From assembly GCA_013693795.1 (NCBI GenBank), contig CP059258.1:90377-98610 (forward strand): a stretch of 8,234 nt of DNA, read 5' to 3'. The translations under genes were made by a program, and so were the position numbers. Below are positions 1 to 7,835 of the stretch, one piece after another (the first letter of the stretch is position 1; every line of letters starts with the position of its first letter). Below the pieces are notes generated by a model. The model was not told the DNA's origin and searched no databases. It saw only the letters and a list, made by a program, of their open reading frames with translations. This stretch comes from Anaerolineae bacterium. GTDB taxonomy: Bacteria; Chloroflexota; Anaerolineae; SSC4; Amarolineaceae.

Positions 1-678
1 CGACGGGGGCTGCGCCCATAGGAAGCCGGCCACAATGATGCCGCCCACGGGCGCCAACAGAATCGCCAGCCACCACGGGCTGTTGCCGCTGTCGCGCAGC
101 CGGCGTGCGCCGGCCGCCAGCAGCGGCAGCAGGACCGCGAGCAGGAACAGGCTTCCCAGGGTCTCGTTGATCAGCGTAAATGCTGATGTGCCGAGCAGGA
201 CAAACAACGCGAACCACCAGAACTCTGGCCGCGATGCCCGCCCTTTGAAGTCTGCATATTTCGCCATGCAGATGCGTATCGATCCGAAGAAATCAGTCGG
301 ACCTGCGTTGACGCCCGTATGTGGTGCTGAAGAAACTGCCATGCTCAACTCCTTGCCGATTCCAGCGACGGCTGCTTTCAAAGATGTGACCCAATTCGAT
401 GAATCGGGTCTGTCGCTATTATCGGGGAGATTTTCTTCGTTGGCAACTGTGGATTCCCCTGGGTTTTCGGATTCGAGCCACCTGTGGTCGTCTTTCAACG
501 TTAAAATCAGCTCCGTTCTCGAGTTGACCTGGAATTTCGAGTAGATATTGGTCAGGTGGAACTCAATCGTCCGTTCGGCAACCTTCATGTCCTTCGCAAT
601 CAACTTGTTGCTCTTGCCTTCCAGCAGGAGGCGAATGACCTCCCGCTCGCGGTTGCTTATCTGGGGCAGTGGTGACAT
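1..678 (-). CDS. LuxR-type HTH protein with C-terminal DUF805 membrane domain (3' end beyond window)
   Basis: The frame is open from ATG at 678 to the window edge, giving 226 residues. Residues 6-60 form a GerE/LuxR DNA-binding domain: the NREREVIRLLLEGKSNK helix is followed by a recognition region containing VAERTIEFHLTNIYSKF. Residues 61-125 are a polar, low-complexity linker. Residues 130-226 match DUF805: the family signature GRASRPEFWWF at 147-156, a first membrane segment near 153-171, a second near 174-190, then ARRLRDSGNSPWW and a third segment near 202-220. Only the last few residues of DUF805 seem to be missing. GAGG lies about four bases before the ATG. The frame stays open further upstream, but that stretch does not look like protein. 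The sequence shows a DNA-binding head tethered to the membrane. Acting as a membrane-bound transcription factor is inferred. This gene has no frameshift, unlike most of its neighbours. Confidence 0.88.
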   Translation of the reverse strand, partial: MSPLPQISNREREVIRLLLEGKSNKLIAKDMKVAERTIEFHLTNIYSKFQVNSRTELILTLKDDHRWLESENPGESTVANEENLPDNSDRPDSSNWVTSLKAAVAGIGKELSMAVSSAPHTGVNAGPTDFFGSIRICMAKYADFKGRASRPEFWWFALFVLLGTSAFTLINETLGSLFLLAVLLPLLAAGARRLRDSGNSPWWLAILLAPVGGIIVAGFLWAQPPS

Positions 679-959
679 GAGGCCTCGTCGTTGTCGAAAC
701 TCCGATCTGCGGCCCGCGACTTTGCCAGCAGCGCGTCCTGCAAGTAGGCCTCGCACAGGTCGCCCACCGCAAACTGCCCTTTCACCGCCGTGCCACGCCA
801 GCGTCCACCCGGACCGCAGACGACCTCGAGGCTTTCGATGCGGTCGGCCTCGGGGATCGGGTAGATCTGGGCAACCTGGCCGATGTAGGCCAGTCCGCTG
901 CTGTTGCCATCGCCCGGAATCGGCGCACTGGGTGACGGATCATTGGCTGGAGTATTCAT
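657..959 (-). pseudogene. N-terminal fragment of a putative RNA ligase (DRB0094/Rnl5-like), truncated
   Basis: The frame encodes 100 residues. About residues 22-78 resemble the N-terminal OB-like module of DRB0094-type RNA ligases: IGQVAQIYPIPEADRIESLE, then a WRGTAVKGQFAVGDLCEAYL stretch and a DALL motif, where family members usually continue with a proline and the nucleotidyltransferase domain. Here the similarity stops near position 735 and the tail (AKSRAADRSFDNDEASCHH) is unrelated. No other frame carries the ligase catalytic KxxG motif. The stop at 657 lies inside the start of the LuxR-DUF805 gene, so the two overlap by 22 bases. AAAGGA lies very close (two bases) to the ATG at 959. Alternatives are an EMAP/PheT-type tRNA-binding OB domain, or a genuine small protein. 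The assignment rests on motif similarity only. Confidence 0.5.
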
Positions 960-1062
960 GTTCCTTTACTCGTTTCGCACAAACGTCGGTGGAACGTGCA
1001 GCGCTGCTGTGGCCGGCCGGCTCTCCGCGCCAGCGCCGCACGCCACCCGCCAGGATGACGTA

Positions 1063-3485
1063 TCAAGAACCCATCGTGAGCGTCGCGCCCGCGGCGAGCC
1101 ACGACCATGCCGCAAGCGGCGCCACAGGCCGCCGTTCGACCAGAGTGCGGGGCGGCGCCTGCGGTGCGAATGCACCCGCCGGTTCGCCGAACTTCTTCTG
1201 ACTCCATTGTCCCGCAGCACCATGAATTGCCCAAGCAGTCATTGCGGGGCTATTGGCGGTCAGCCCCGTCAGGTTCCACGTCGAGGTTGTCGTACTGGTA
1301 GAATCGCTGCCGGTCTGCGTCAGGCTGTCGCTGCCCCGCAGCTGGCCGTGCGGAGCCGACTCCGGCCAGGGGCGCAGGCCGGAGTCGCGCAGATCGGTTT
1401 GCAGCCAGGGGATGTGCGTCCAGGTAGTGAAGGCCTCACAGCGGTCGGGCGCAGGGATGAGACCCCTCCATAGAACCGGCGCTGCATGGTCTCGCCACTC
1501 AAATCCTCGACGATGCGCAAAGCGCCCAGGTTGGCGCTGAGCGCGCCACCGCCCGTGCGCGCAGCTGGTCGTTTGCCCGGTCTGCAGATTCAGCGCGGTA
1601 AACGTCGTCATCCAGGTTCCACTGCCAGCGGTCGGCTGGTACTGCAAGCTCCACCTGGTCGCCGCTCAGGGTGCGCCCGGTCACGCTGAAGGTGGGCGTC
1701 GCCTCGCCCCGCAGCGTGTAGTCGATCCGGCTCTCTGCACTCCATGAGCTTCCCACCAGTTGCCAATTGCTGTCCCCGCGCCAGCCGGCGCAGGGCAGAT
1801 CGCTGCTGACCAGGCGCAAGTCGCCGTTGGGCGCGATACGGTCATTGCGGCGCTGCCAGTTGCTGTTGCTGATGATCAAGAGCACGCTCATTACCCGTTC
1901 GGCCGGGTTGTCCTGGCAGAACAGACTCCACTTGCGCTGCGACCAGTCTTCTGGCCCTTGCCAGCCCTGCCCCGCGGTAGAGCAGTGCCTGCACGCATGT
2001 GGGGCATGTTGTGGAAGGTGTTGGCAAACGCCCACATACGCACATCCCCGGCGATTATGATCTCCTCGTAGTAGATGCCCAGGTCGGGCAGGGCGAGCGG
2101 ATCGCCGGCCGACCCGCCAGCGGGGTAGTAGACCCAGTAGGGATCGTCCTCCAGCGCCACCCGTGAGACTGTCATACGCCAGTCCGCCCCCAGCGCTTCT
2201 GGAAGTTGTCCCACGTCTGATAGCGGTTGTTGGGCGGCAAGTTCAGGTTAAGCAGGGCGAACTCTGGCCAACGCTGCTCCCACCCACCCGTGATGCGGTC
2301 GTTGATGACCTTGTACAGGTCGCCGTTGGCGGCGTTTTCGGTAGCCGCGAAGATCTGTGCCAGCAGCGCGGGCGATAGGCGCCGGTGTACTGGGTCAGGT
2401 AGAAGGGCCACAGGTAGGCGCCGTACTCGCGGATGCCGGTGGTGTCGTCCAGCCAACGCCAGGCTGATTCCAGGTACGATGTGGCATAGGCGTGTTCGGT
2501 CTGTGCGTCGGGCTGACCGTCCATGCGCTCGAAGTAATCGATTGCCCAGTTGGCCGTTGCCTCGAACCACCAGGAATCGTAACAGCCAGCCGCCGGGTTG
2601 TAGGCGAACTGAATCATGTGCATAAACTCATGCGCCGCGACGTTGGTTTCGGATGGGCCTGGTTTGAGCACCTGCATGTAGGTGGGCGCCGCCTTGCAGC
2701 CCTTGCCGGGATAGGTGCTGACCAGTGCCAGGGCAGTCGCGTAACCGGGAAGGGGATCATAGACCATGTACACATCCAGGCGCCCGTCGCTCGGGTTGCA
2801 GCCCAAACCCGCGTCACTCAACGGTATGCGCAAGAGATCGGTCAAGATCGGGTGGATGCGCGTCTCCAGGCTGGCGCTGATTTGCTGCGCACGCTGCCAA
2901 AAGCCATTATCGTTGGGTGGAAACCACACCACAAAATGATCCGTTTCCAGGGGAATGAGCAAGTTCTGAGCGATCTCGTTGCAGCGGTCGCTGATGTGAT
3001 CGGTCGGTTCGGCGCCAACCGCCGTCGCTGCTGTCCCGTGGATGCGCTGATCATACCAACTGCCGGCATACACCGGTGGGATCAGAAAGGGAACCAGGGT
3101 TTGACGCGTGGCTGGTGTCAGCGTTTCAGAAGCGCTGCGTGGCCTTCGCCACGGCGTCGGAATCCAGCACGCCGCTATCGTCACCGCGTAGCCGGGTGGG
3201 CAGGCGCGTATCGCCAAAAACGGCGAACACCCGGTAGATCAGGGCGGTCTCAGCGTTGATTTCCCCACGCTGGCGCGCCTGTTCGATCAGATCGTCACTG
3301 GTTGGCAGGCGCTGGTAAACGACCATCGGGAAGAACATGCTGGTGGGGCTGGCGGGACCGCGATCAGTCTCTGTATCACCCTCGCCCGAGTGCGCAGAAA
3401 CTAGCCCCGGCCCGAGCAACAGTCCCAAGACCAGCGCTAATGCCGCCCATACCAGTCGCCAACGTGCGAAGACAACGTGAATCAT
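1063..3485 (-). pseudogene. Secreted zinc metalloprotease (HExxH, gluzincin-like), split by several frameshifts
   Basis: The start is ATG at 3485, with AAAGGAG eight or nine bases upstream. The first 31 residues are a Sec signal peptide: a basic stretch, a long Leu/Val/Ala core, then VSA before HS. Reading then moves through several frames: 3485-3126, about 3128-2380, about 2380-2188, about 2190-1973, about 1972-1648, about 1648-1558, about 1558-1466, and about 1466-1063. Together they give roughly 800 residues. The zinc motif HEFMH lies at 2618-2632 (near residue 285), inside NVAAHEFMHMIQFAYN. It is followed about 20 residues later by WWFEATANWAIDYF, whose Glu fits the third ligand of a gluzincin. 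The C-terminal half is polar and repeat-poor, including GSDSLTQTGSDST, and has no recognised domain. The product would be an exported peptidase, substrate unknown. Most breaks are repaired by adding one base to a G/C run, so the gene may be intact in the organism. The exact C-terminus is uncertain. Confidence 0.72.
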
Positions 3486-3590
3486 GTGCGTGCTCCTTTG
3501 CCGGCCAATCGACCACGATGCCCCTAAGAGTCCGCAGCCAGTTTCACAGCTTGCGCGGCCGCCAGCATGTGGCGTAACCGCACCGCGTCT

Positions 3591-3797
3591 TCATGCTGCG
3601 ACATAGAGCAATTCCGCGCCCAGTTTCTGCAGCAGGCTTTCCGAAGTTTCCTGCGTACGTGGGGTGGCGAAACGCTCCCACAACGGGGGTTGCAGGTCAT
3701 GCAGCGTTGCCGTCGACACGGCCTGCTCGTCTTCGACCAGGTAGCTGTCTTCTCCCAGGAATATCTTGTCGAGCAGATCCTGCTTGTTGGGGAACAT
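3591..3797 (-). CDS. Small conserved-looking protein of unknown function
   Basis: The frame gives 68 residues from ATG at 3797, chosen because AGAAGGAG sits six or seven bases upstream. It begins MFPNKQDLLDKIFLGEDSYL and is acidic and soluble, with no membrane segment or known motif. The N-terminal LLDKIFLGEDS resembles the start of some AlbA_2/RecG-like ATP-binding proteins, but the rest does not, so I assign no function. After the stop at 3591, a shifted frame continues to 3524 with convincing protein (QHEDAVRLRHMLAAAQAVKL). The true gene may therefore be about 90 residues with one base miscalled near 3595. It lies about 106 bases upstream of the protease start on the same strand and may be co-transcribed with it from the promoter at 3851-3859. 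Confidence 0.6.
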   Translation of the reverse strand: MFPNKQDLLDKIFLGEDSYLVEDEQAVSTATLHDLQPPLWERFATPRTQETSESLLQKLGAELLYVAA

Positions 3798-3850
3798 GGC
3801 AGCTCCTTCTCAGCGAATGACGCGCGCCCTTTCTCGGAGGCGCCGAGGCA

Positions 3851-3859
3851 ATTATAACA
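3851..3859 (-). promoter_or_regulatory. Extended -10 promoter for the small gene and possibly the protease
   Basis: On the minus strand the sequence reads TGTTATAAT, a perfect TATAAT hexamer with the upstream TGn extension. It lies about 54 bases before the start codon at 3797. The best -35 candidate, TTGAAT, is only 15 bases upstream, so the extended -10 would carry most of the recognition. The local AT-rich stretch stands out in GC-rich surroundings. Confidence 0.6.
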
Positions 3860-3978
3860 CAACCTCCCATCATTCAACCATTTTATTCAATAGATCGTGG
3901 CAGAGTTCAATCGCTTCCTTGAACCGTGTCTTGCATGCTTCTGCGCTGACTTCCATCTGGCGTTAAGCGACTAAGCGT

Positions 3979-4037
3979 CTATCCGAATAACCCAGCGTAC
4001 ATGCCAGAAAACCGCCCTTGAGCGGTTATTCGGATAG
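3979..4037. repeat. 59-bp inverted-repeat element (MITE or IS-end scar)
   Basis: CTATCCGAATAAC at 3979-3991 is matched by its exact reverse complement at 4025-4037. Just outside, AAGC on the left pairs with GCTT on the right after a two-base offset. Inside the right half is a second hairpin, AACCGC-CCTTGA-GCGGTT (4010-4027), overlapping the right arm. No transposase is visible and no clear target duplication flanks it. It lies between the unknown small gene and the broken start of the flavoprotein, which fits a transposon relic at a rearrangement point. A bidirectional terminator is the alternative. Confidence 0.5.
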
Positions 4038-4066
4038 GCTTTAAGGATAAGGGCCCGTGTTTGGCT

Positions 4067-4817
4067 GTGAAAATGCTGGATATGGAGCCCGCCAGCCCAG
4101 GCAACACCGGCGACACAATCCGCGCCGGGATGGCCATCGGCGCGGACGTCGATCTGATGGACGACGCCTGGTGGGGGCATCGAGCCTGCCGCCCAACGCG
4201 CCGGTGATGTTCCATGTCGGCGAACGTTCGTACCCTGGCGCGATCATGGTCAACGCGGCCGGCCAACGCTTCACCAACGAGGCGGCATCCTACGTCGAAG
4301 TGGTGCATGCCATGTACGAAAAACACAGCGCCGCCGTGCCGCACATCCCCGCGACCTTCATCATGGACAGTCGCTACCGCAACAAATACATCTTCGGCGC
4401 CCTCTTTCCCAGGCAGCCGATCCCCGAGTCCTATTTCGCCAGCGGCTATTTCGTACGCGGCGCGACGCTGGAGGAGCTGGCCAGGAATTGCGGCCTCGAT
4501 CCCCAGAATCTCGTCGCGACGGTGGAGCGTTTCAACCGGTTCGCCCGCGCCCGCGTGGACGAAGACTTCCACCGCGGCGACAGCGCCTGTGACCGCTACT
4601 ACGGCGATCCGACGGTGAAGCCCAACCCCTGCCTGGCGCCCATCGGAAAGCCCCCTTCTACGCGGTGCAGATGGTGGCGGGCGACCTCGGCACCAAAGGC
4701 GGCCTGGTGATCGACGGTCATGCCCGCGTCCTGCACGGCAACGGCCGGCCCATTCCGGGGCTGTACGCCGCGGGCAACAACGCCGCGTCGGTGATGGGCA
4801 ACACCTACCCCGGCGCG
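4067..4817 (+). pseudogene. KstD-like FAD-dependent oxidoreductase, internal and C-terminal part only, truncated at both ends
   Basis: The translation resembles the second half of 3-ketosteroid delta-1-dehydrogenase-like / FAD_binding_2 flavoproteins. It starts at ASPGNTGDTIRAGMAIGAD and continues through DDAWWG, ERSYPGAIMVNAAGQRF, FVRGATLEELA and a [13 protein letters not shown] stretch to [20 protein letters not shown], followed by GA. These proteins use FAD to remove or add hydrogens at a C=C next to a carbonyl or carboxylate. The N-terminal GxGxxG dinucleotide fold is absent. The 3' end stops inside the YPGAG motif that helps form the active site in KstD, where AP replaces AG. Two further frame breaks sit in homopolymers: G5 at 4173-4177 and C5 at 4651-4655. 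One added base in each restores the protein. About 250 of the usual 500-plus residues are present, so it cannot work as shown. The exact substrate is unknown. Confidence 0.75.
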
Positions 4818-4819
4818 CC

Positions 4820-6899
4820 CGATCCAGGTCGCCCTCGGCCCAGGCCGCCTTGGCCAGCGTTGCGAGAGGTAGGGGATAGTAGGTCAAGCCGGCTCGCCGT
4901 GCGGCCGCAAGCGCGTTCAGCCAGCTGCCGCGCCTGCACGTAGTCGCCCTGGGCCAGCGCGGCGTCGCCGAGATAGGTCAGAACATAGGCCATGCCGCCG
5001 GCGCTGTCCAGCGTTGTGTAGCGCGAGCGCTTGCGTGAAACAACGGTGCGCAGTGTCGAAGTCGTCGAACCTTTCGTGAGCCATGCGACCCAAGATAGTC
5101 AGAGCTTGAGCCTCTCCCTTCGTGTGCCCCAATTCCTGGCTGAGGACCAGGGACTCTTCCACAAGGGCCTGGGCTTTGCTGACATCCACCTCGCCTCGCA
5201 TCAATCGATAGGCCCCCAGAGAAGGGCCTTGGCACGCAACCGTGTGCGCCGCGGCGTCGGGCAGGGCAAGAACCTCGGCAATGGCGTGGGCGCCTTCGGC
5301 ATAGGTCCCCTGGCTCTGGGACCATCTCAGAAATGCGGCGGTCAAGAGCAACGCTGCCTGGGCGTCGTGCTCCATGGCCCAGATACGCGCCGCATGCACA
5401 TTGTGAATCTCGTGGTCGACCAGGCACAGAATCAGCGCAAGGGTCGGGTGGGGATCGCTCCGCTCGGTTTGGTCGATGAGACGCACAAAGCATGCCGTAT
5501 GCCGCGCCCTGAGCATCTCCGCCTCCCCGTTCGCGACCAGTTGTTCAAGGCCATAGTCGCGCACCGTCTCCAGCATGGTGTAACGACTCTCGTTCTCTGC
5601 GCCGTACCCGTGCGTCATCTTGACGAAGGGGTAGCGCACCCGCTCACTCGAGCTCTTCTCCCGAACCAGCAGGCTCTTCTCCAGGAGTGAGGCGATGCCG
5701 TCGAGCACCTGAGACGGCGCAAGGGTGAATGGGAGGGTGGAGAGAGCGTGTCTCCGCACAGCAACTCTGCGGCTTCCAACGTGAACCCGCCGGTAAACAC
5801 GGATAGAGCTGAACAGGGCCTGCTCTGGCGGGGTGAGCAGGTCGTAGCTCCAGCCGATCGCCCCGCAGCAGCCGCTGACGCGCCGAGACGTCGCGCAGAC
5901 CGTTGACCGACAGCAGCCAGGGGCCGTGCAGCCGCGACAACAGTCCGGCCGGTGGGAGGAGTTTGACCCGCGCCGCGACCGCTCGATGGCCAGGGGCAGG
6001 CCGTCCAGCCGGCGACAGAGCCGGCCACGGCCGCGGCGTTGCTGTCGTCGATGGCGAAGTCGGACAGGACGGCTTGGGCACGCTCGGCGAAGAGCGCCAC
6101 AGCAGGATATTGGAGGATATGCTGGGCGCTGACGGGGTAGCGTCAGGCGCCGCTGCCGGTAGCGCGAGCGGATGCACGATGATCTGGCGTTCGGCGCGCA
6201 CCCGCAGGGGTTGACGGCTGGTCACCAGGACGTGCAGCCAGCGACAGCGGCGCAACAGGTCATCCACCAGGGGCGGCAGGGAGGATCTGCTCGAAATTGT
6301 CAAGCACCAGCAGCAGGTGCTTCTCCTCCAGGTAGGCGCAGAGCCGCTGAGCGGGTGGGTTGGGGCCGCCGAGCGCAGGCCGCACGCGTGAGCGATGGTC
6401 GAGGCGACCAAAGCGGGATCGACGACCGGCCCCAGGCGGACAAAGAACACGCCGTCGGTGAACTGATCGAGGACAGATTCGGCCACGGCCAGCGAGAGGC
6501 GGGTCTTGCCGACACCGGGTGGACCGACCAGGGTGACGAGTCGCGCGGCCTCGGCGACCAGCCGACTCCGCACTACGGCGATGTCATGGCTGCGGCCGAT
6601 CAGGGGTGTGGCTGGGCCGGCAGATTGTGGGAGCGGTGGGGTTCATCCCAGCTTGCGGCCGGTGCGTGACGATGGCCGACGCCGCGTGCAAACGCCACAA
6701 TGTCAGGCAGGTCGTCTTCGGGCGCGCCGACAGCTCTGGCCAGACACGCGGCCAACGCGGCCGAGGGCACGATGTCGCCGGCTTCGATCTTGCGCAGCGT
6801 CACCGCTGCACAGCCGGCCTGCCTGCCAGGTCTTTTTGGTCAGGTCAAGCCCTTGCGTCGTTGTTTGAGCCAGTGACCGAATGTGCTGGTATTGCTCAT
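4820..6899 (-). pseudogene. STAND-type regulator: XRE HTH + NB-ARC ATPase + TPR, frameshifted and 3'-truncated
   Basis: The start is ATG at 6899 with GAGAGG seven bases upstream. The N-terminus (FGHWLKQRRKGL, then AVTLRKIEAGDIVPSAALAA in a second frame) is an XRE/HTH_31 DNA-binding domain. After a linker with LPAQP and LIGRSHDIAVVRSRL comes an NB-ARC ATPase: Walker A GPPGVGKT at 6502-6525, GVFFVRLGPVVDPALVAS, Walker B LLLVLDNFEQ at about 6287-6316, and VLVTSRQPLRVRAER as the sensor-like strand. FTGGFTLEAAELLCGD and SLLEKSLLV follow in the winged-helix region, then YTMLETVRDYGLEQL and TPR-like helices ([43 protein letters not shown]). Many frame changes occur; several vanish if one base is added to a G/C run (6603-6606, 6850-6852). 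The TPR array stops abruptly at 4820. By family, such proteins are ATP-dependent signal-sensing regulators. The signal and targets are unknown. Confidence 0.78.
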
Positions 6900-7069
6900 C
6901 GTGGCGCCTCTCGCCGTGACTGCACGCCCGCCGCGCTCCTGGCGTCCCCGCGGCGCGTCTGCCCAACACCGCATCCACCGTGGGCGCCAGCGCGCCTGTG
7001 CGTCGTGACACCTCGAACCTGGCACCGGGCGGCGTGGCCCACTCGATCGTGGCCCGCGCCGCCAACCTG

Positions 7070-7078
7070 ATTGTACCA
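7070..7078 (-). promoter_or_regulatory. Candidate extended -10 promoter for the STAND regulator
   Basis: The minus strand reads TGGTACAAT: a TACAAT hexamer (one mismatch to TATAAT) with the TGn extension, about 170 bases before the start at 6899. No good -35 box is seen 16-18 bases upstream. The long leader makes this less certain. Confidence 0.35.
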
Positions 7079-7182
7079 CATCTTGGGTAATTCGTGGGTG
7101 ATGCGCGGGCCACTGAGTGACCCCACAAGCCGTCGATGGTGTGGTTGAATAGAGCTATCGCTCACACGCATACCAACCCATC

Positions 7183-7200
7183 GGGAGACCGCGGTCTCCC
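7183..7200. promoter_or_regulatory. 18-bp perfect palindrome, likely operator or leader hairpin
   Basis: GGGAGACCGCGGTCTCCC reads the same on both strands with no spacer. It lies 46 bases before the start codon at 7246, just downstream of the weak promoter candidate at 7145-7174. A spacer-free palindrome suits a dimeric regulator better than an RNA hairpin. The regulator next door is a candidate binder by position only. Confidence 0.45.
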
Positions 7201-7245
7201 CGGCGCAATCTGGATATGACGTAACCGGTCACCAAGGAGCTACCT

Positions 7246-7581
7246 ATGGCAAACATTCACACTTCCTTACCGCAGGGTCAACCGTTGACCGCAATGCCGT
7301 CGTACAGGCACTGGACATGCCGTCTGGTGCATCGGTTCTGGGCGTGGCTGACCCAGCGCACGTCGTTCGACCCGCCCCATGGGTCTACCCTCGGCCGCGG
7401 GCCAAACACCGCTCGCCAGACGGCATGGGGAGACGATCTTCCGTCCGTGGCGTTGATCAAAGTCGGCAGCCGCTATCACGTGGTTGATCGGCGCGACCGC
7501 AACGCCCGCGCCATAGCGCAGAACGACGTTGATGTCGAACTGGCGCTGATACAGTTGCTCTGGCAAAACACGCCGCGCTAG
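7246..7581 (+). CDS. Small protein with degenerate ParB-like segment, function unknown
   Basis: The gene encodes 111 residues. The start is supported by AAGGAG six bases before the ATG, and the frame is unbroken. Residues 20-40 are rich in Arg, His and Trp (RHWTCRLVHRFWAWL), perhaps a membrane-surface helix. Residues 41-62 are a polar linker. Residues 64-99 (DDLPSVALIKVGSRYHVVDR and following) resemble the short ParB/sulfiredoxin-fold segment seen in other bacteria as VALIxVxxRYxVxDGRHRV. Here the catalytic-looking DGRHR is replaced by DRRDR, so nuclease or nucleotide-binding activity is doubtful. The stop codon falls within the outer edge of a long inverted repeat (7578-7702). It is divergent from the STAND regulator. 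The ParB-like link is my recollection of the motif, not a search result. Confidence 0.62.
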   Translation: MANIHTSLPQGQPLTAMPSYRHWTCRLVHRFWAWLTQRTSFDPPHGSTLGRGPNTARQTAWGDDLPSVALIKVGSRYHVVDRRDRNARAIAQNDVDVELALIQLLWQNTPR

Positions 7582-7702
7582 CAGTTTGTCGGAGAGATCG
7601 CCCTGCAAGCAGGCGCGGCGGCATGTGGTAGCCGGCAGCGATTGTGGTACAGCATGTTGTGGCTGCATTCATGCGAACAAGCGCTCTCCGACAAACTGCC
7701 AG
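7578..7702. repeat. 125-bp MITE-like element with 19-bp terminal inverted repeats
   Basis: GCAGTTTGTCGGAGAG at 7581-7596 is matched perfectly by its reverse complement at 7684-7699. Adding the next three bases on each side extends the arms to 19 with one mismatch (CTAG against CTGG). The 87-bp interior has no convincing reading frame. It begins at the stop codon of the small gene. Long exact arms around a short non-coding core fit a miniature transposon or the fused ends of an insertion sequence. No clear target duplication was seen. Confidence 0.6.
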
Positions 7703-7776
7703 GACGGATCAAAGCCGCAACAGGTATTTCAGTCGGAGGGCGCCCGCCAGACCGTTGAAGCGCCCACCACGAGGCA

Positions 7777-7797
7777 GCGCCCCGTCAACGGGGCTTG
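7777..7797. repeat. 21-bp hairpin repeat, copy 1
   Basis: The core is GCCCCG-TCAA-CGGGGC, a six-bp stem with a four-base loop, followed by TTG. The same 21 bases recur at 7880-7900. A run of T is lacking on both sides, so a rho-independent terminator is possible but weak. It lies in the non-coding stretch after the small plus-strand gene. Confidence 0.6.
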
Positions 7798-7835
7798 ATG
7801 GTCGGCGCGGGTGGTGTTTCAAGGGGCGCGGTTGC

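Larger units (their letters stand above)
6900..7245. other. Divergent intergenic region between the STAND regulator and the small plus-strand gene
   Basis: This 346-bp spacer has no convincing protein in any frame. It holds a candidate promoter for the regulator (7070-7078), an 18-bp perfect palindrome (7183-7200), and a weak plus-strand promoter candidate: TTGAAT at 7145-7150, then CATACC about 18 bases later. The ribosome binding site of the plus-strand gene is at 7234-7239. The GC-rich half next to the regulator (6900-7060) would be its long leader and shows nothing else recognisable. Confidence 0.6.

Noticed and set aside
35..544. Long plus-strand open frame of 169 codons
   Set aside because: It is the complement of the LuxR-DUF805 gene; the minus-strand frame carries clear domain signatures and this one does not.
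2492..3259. 255-codon plus-strand open frame
   Set aside because: It lies antisense to the metalloprotease, which has a signal peptide and zinc motif. It has no ribosome binding site or known motif.
3979..4887. 302-codon minus-strand open frame across the flavoprotein
   Set aside because: Only its first 25 or so residues are real TPR sequence from the STAND regulator. The rest is antisense to the flavoprotein.
7581..7699. Integron attC site
   Set aside because: The arms lack the RYYYAAC and GTTRRRY core sites and there is no integrase.
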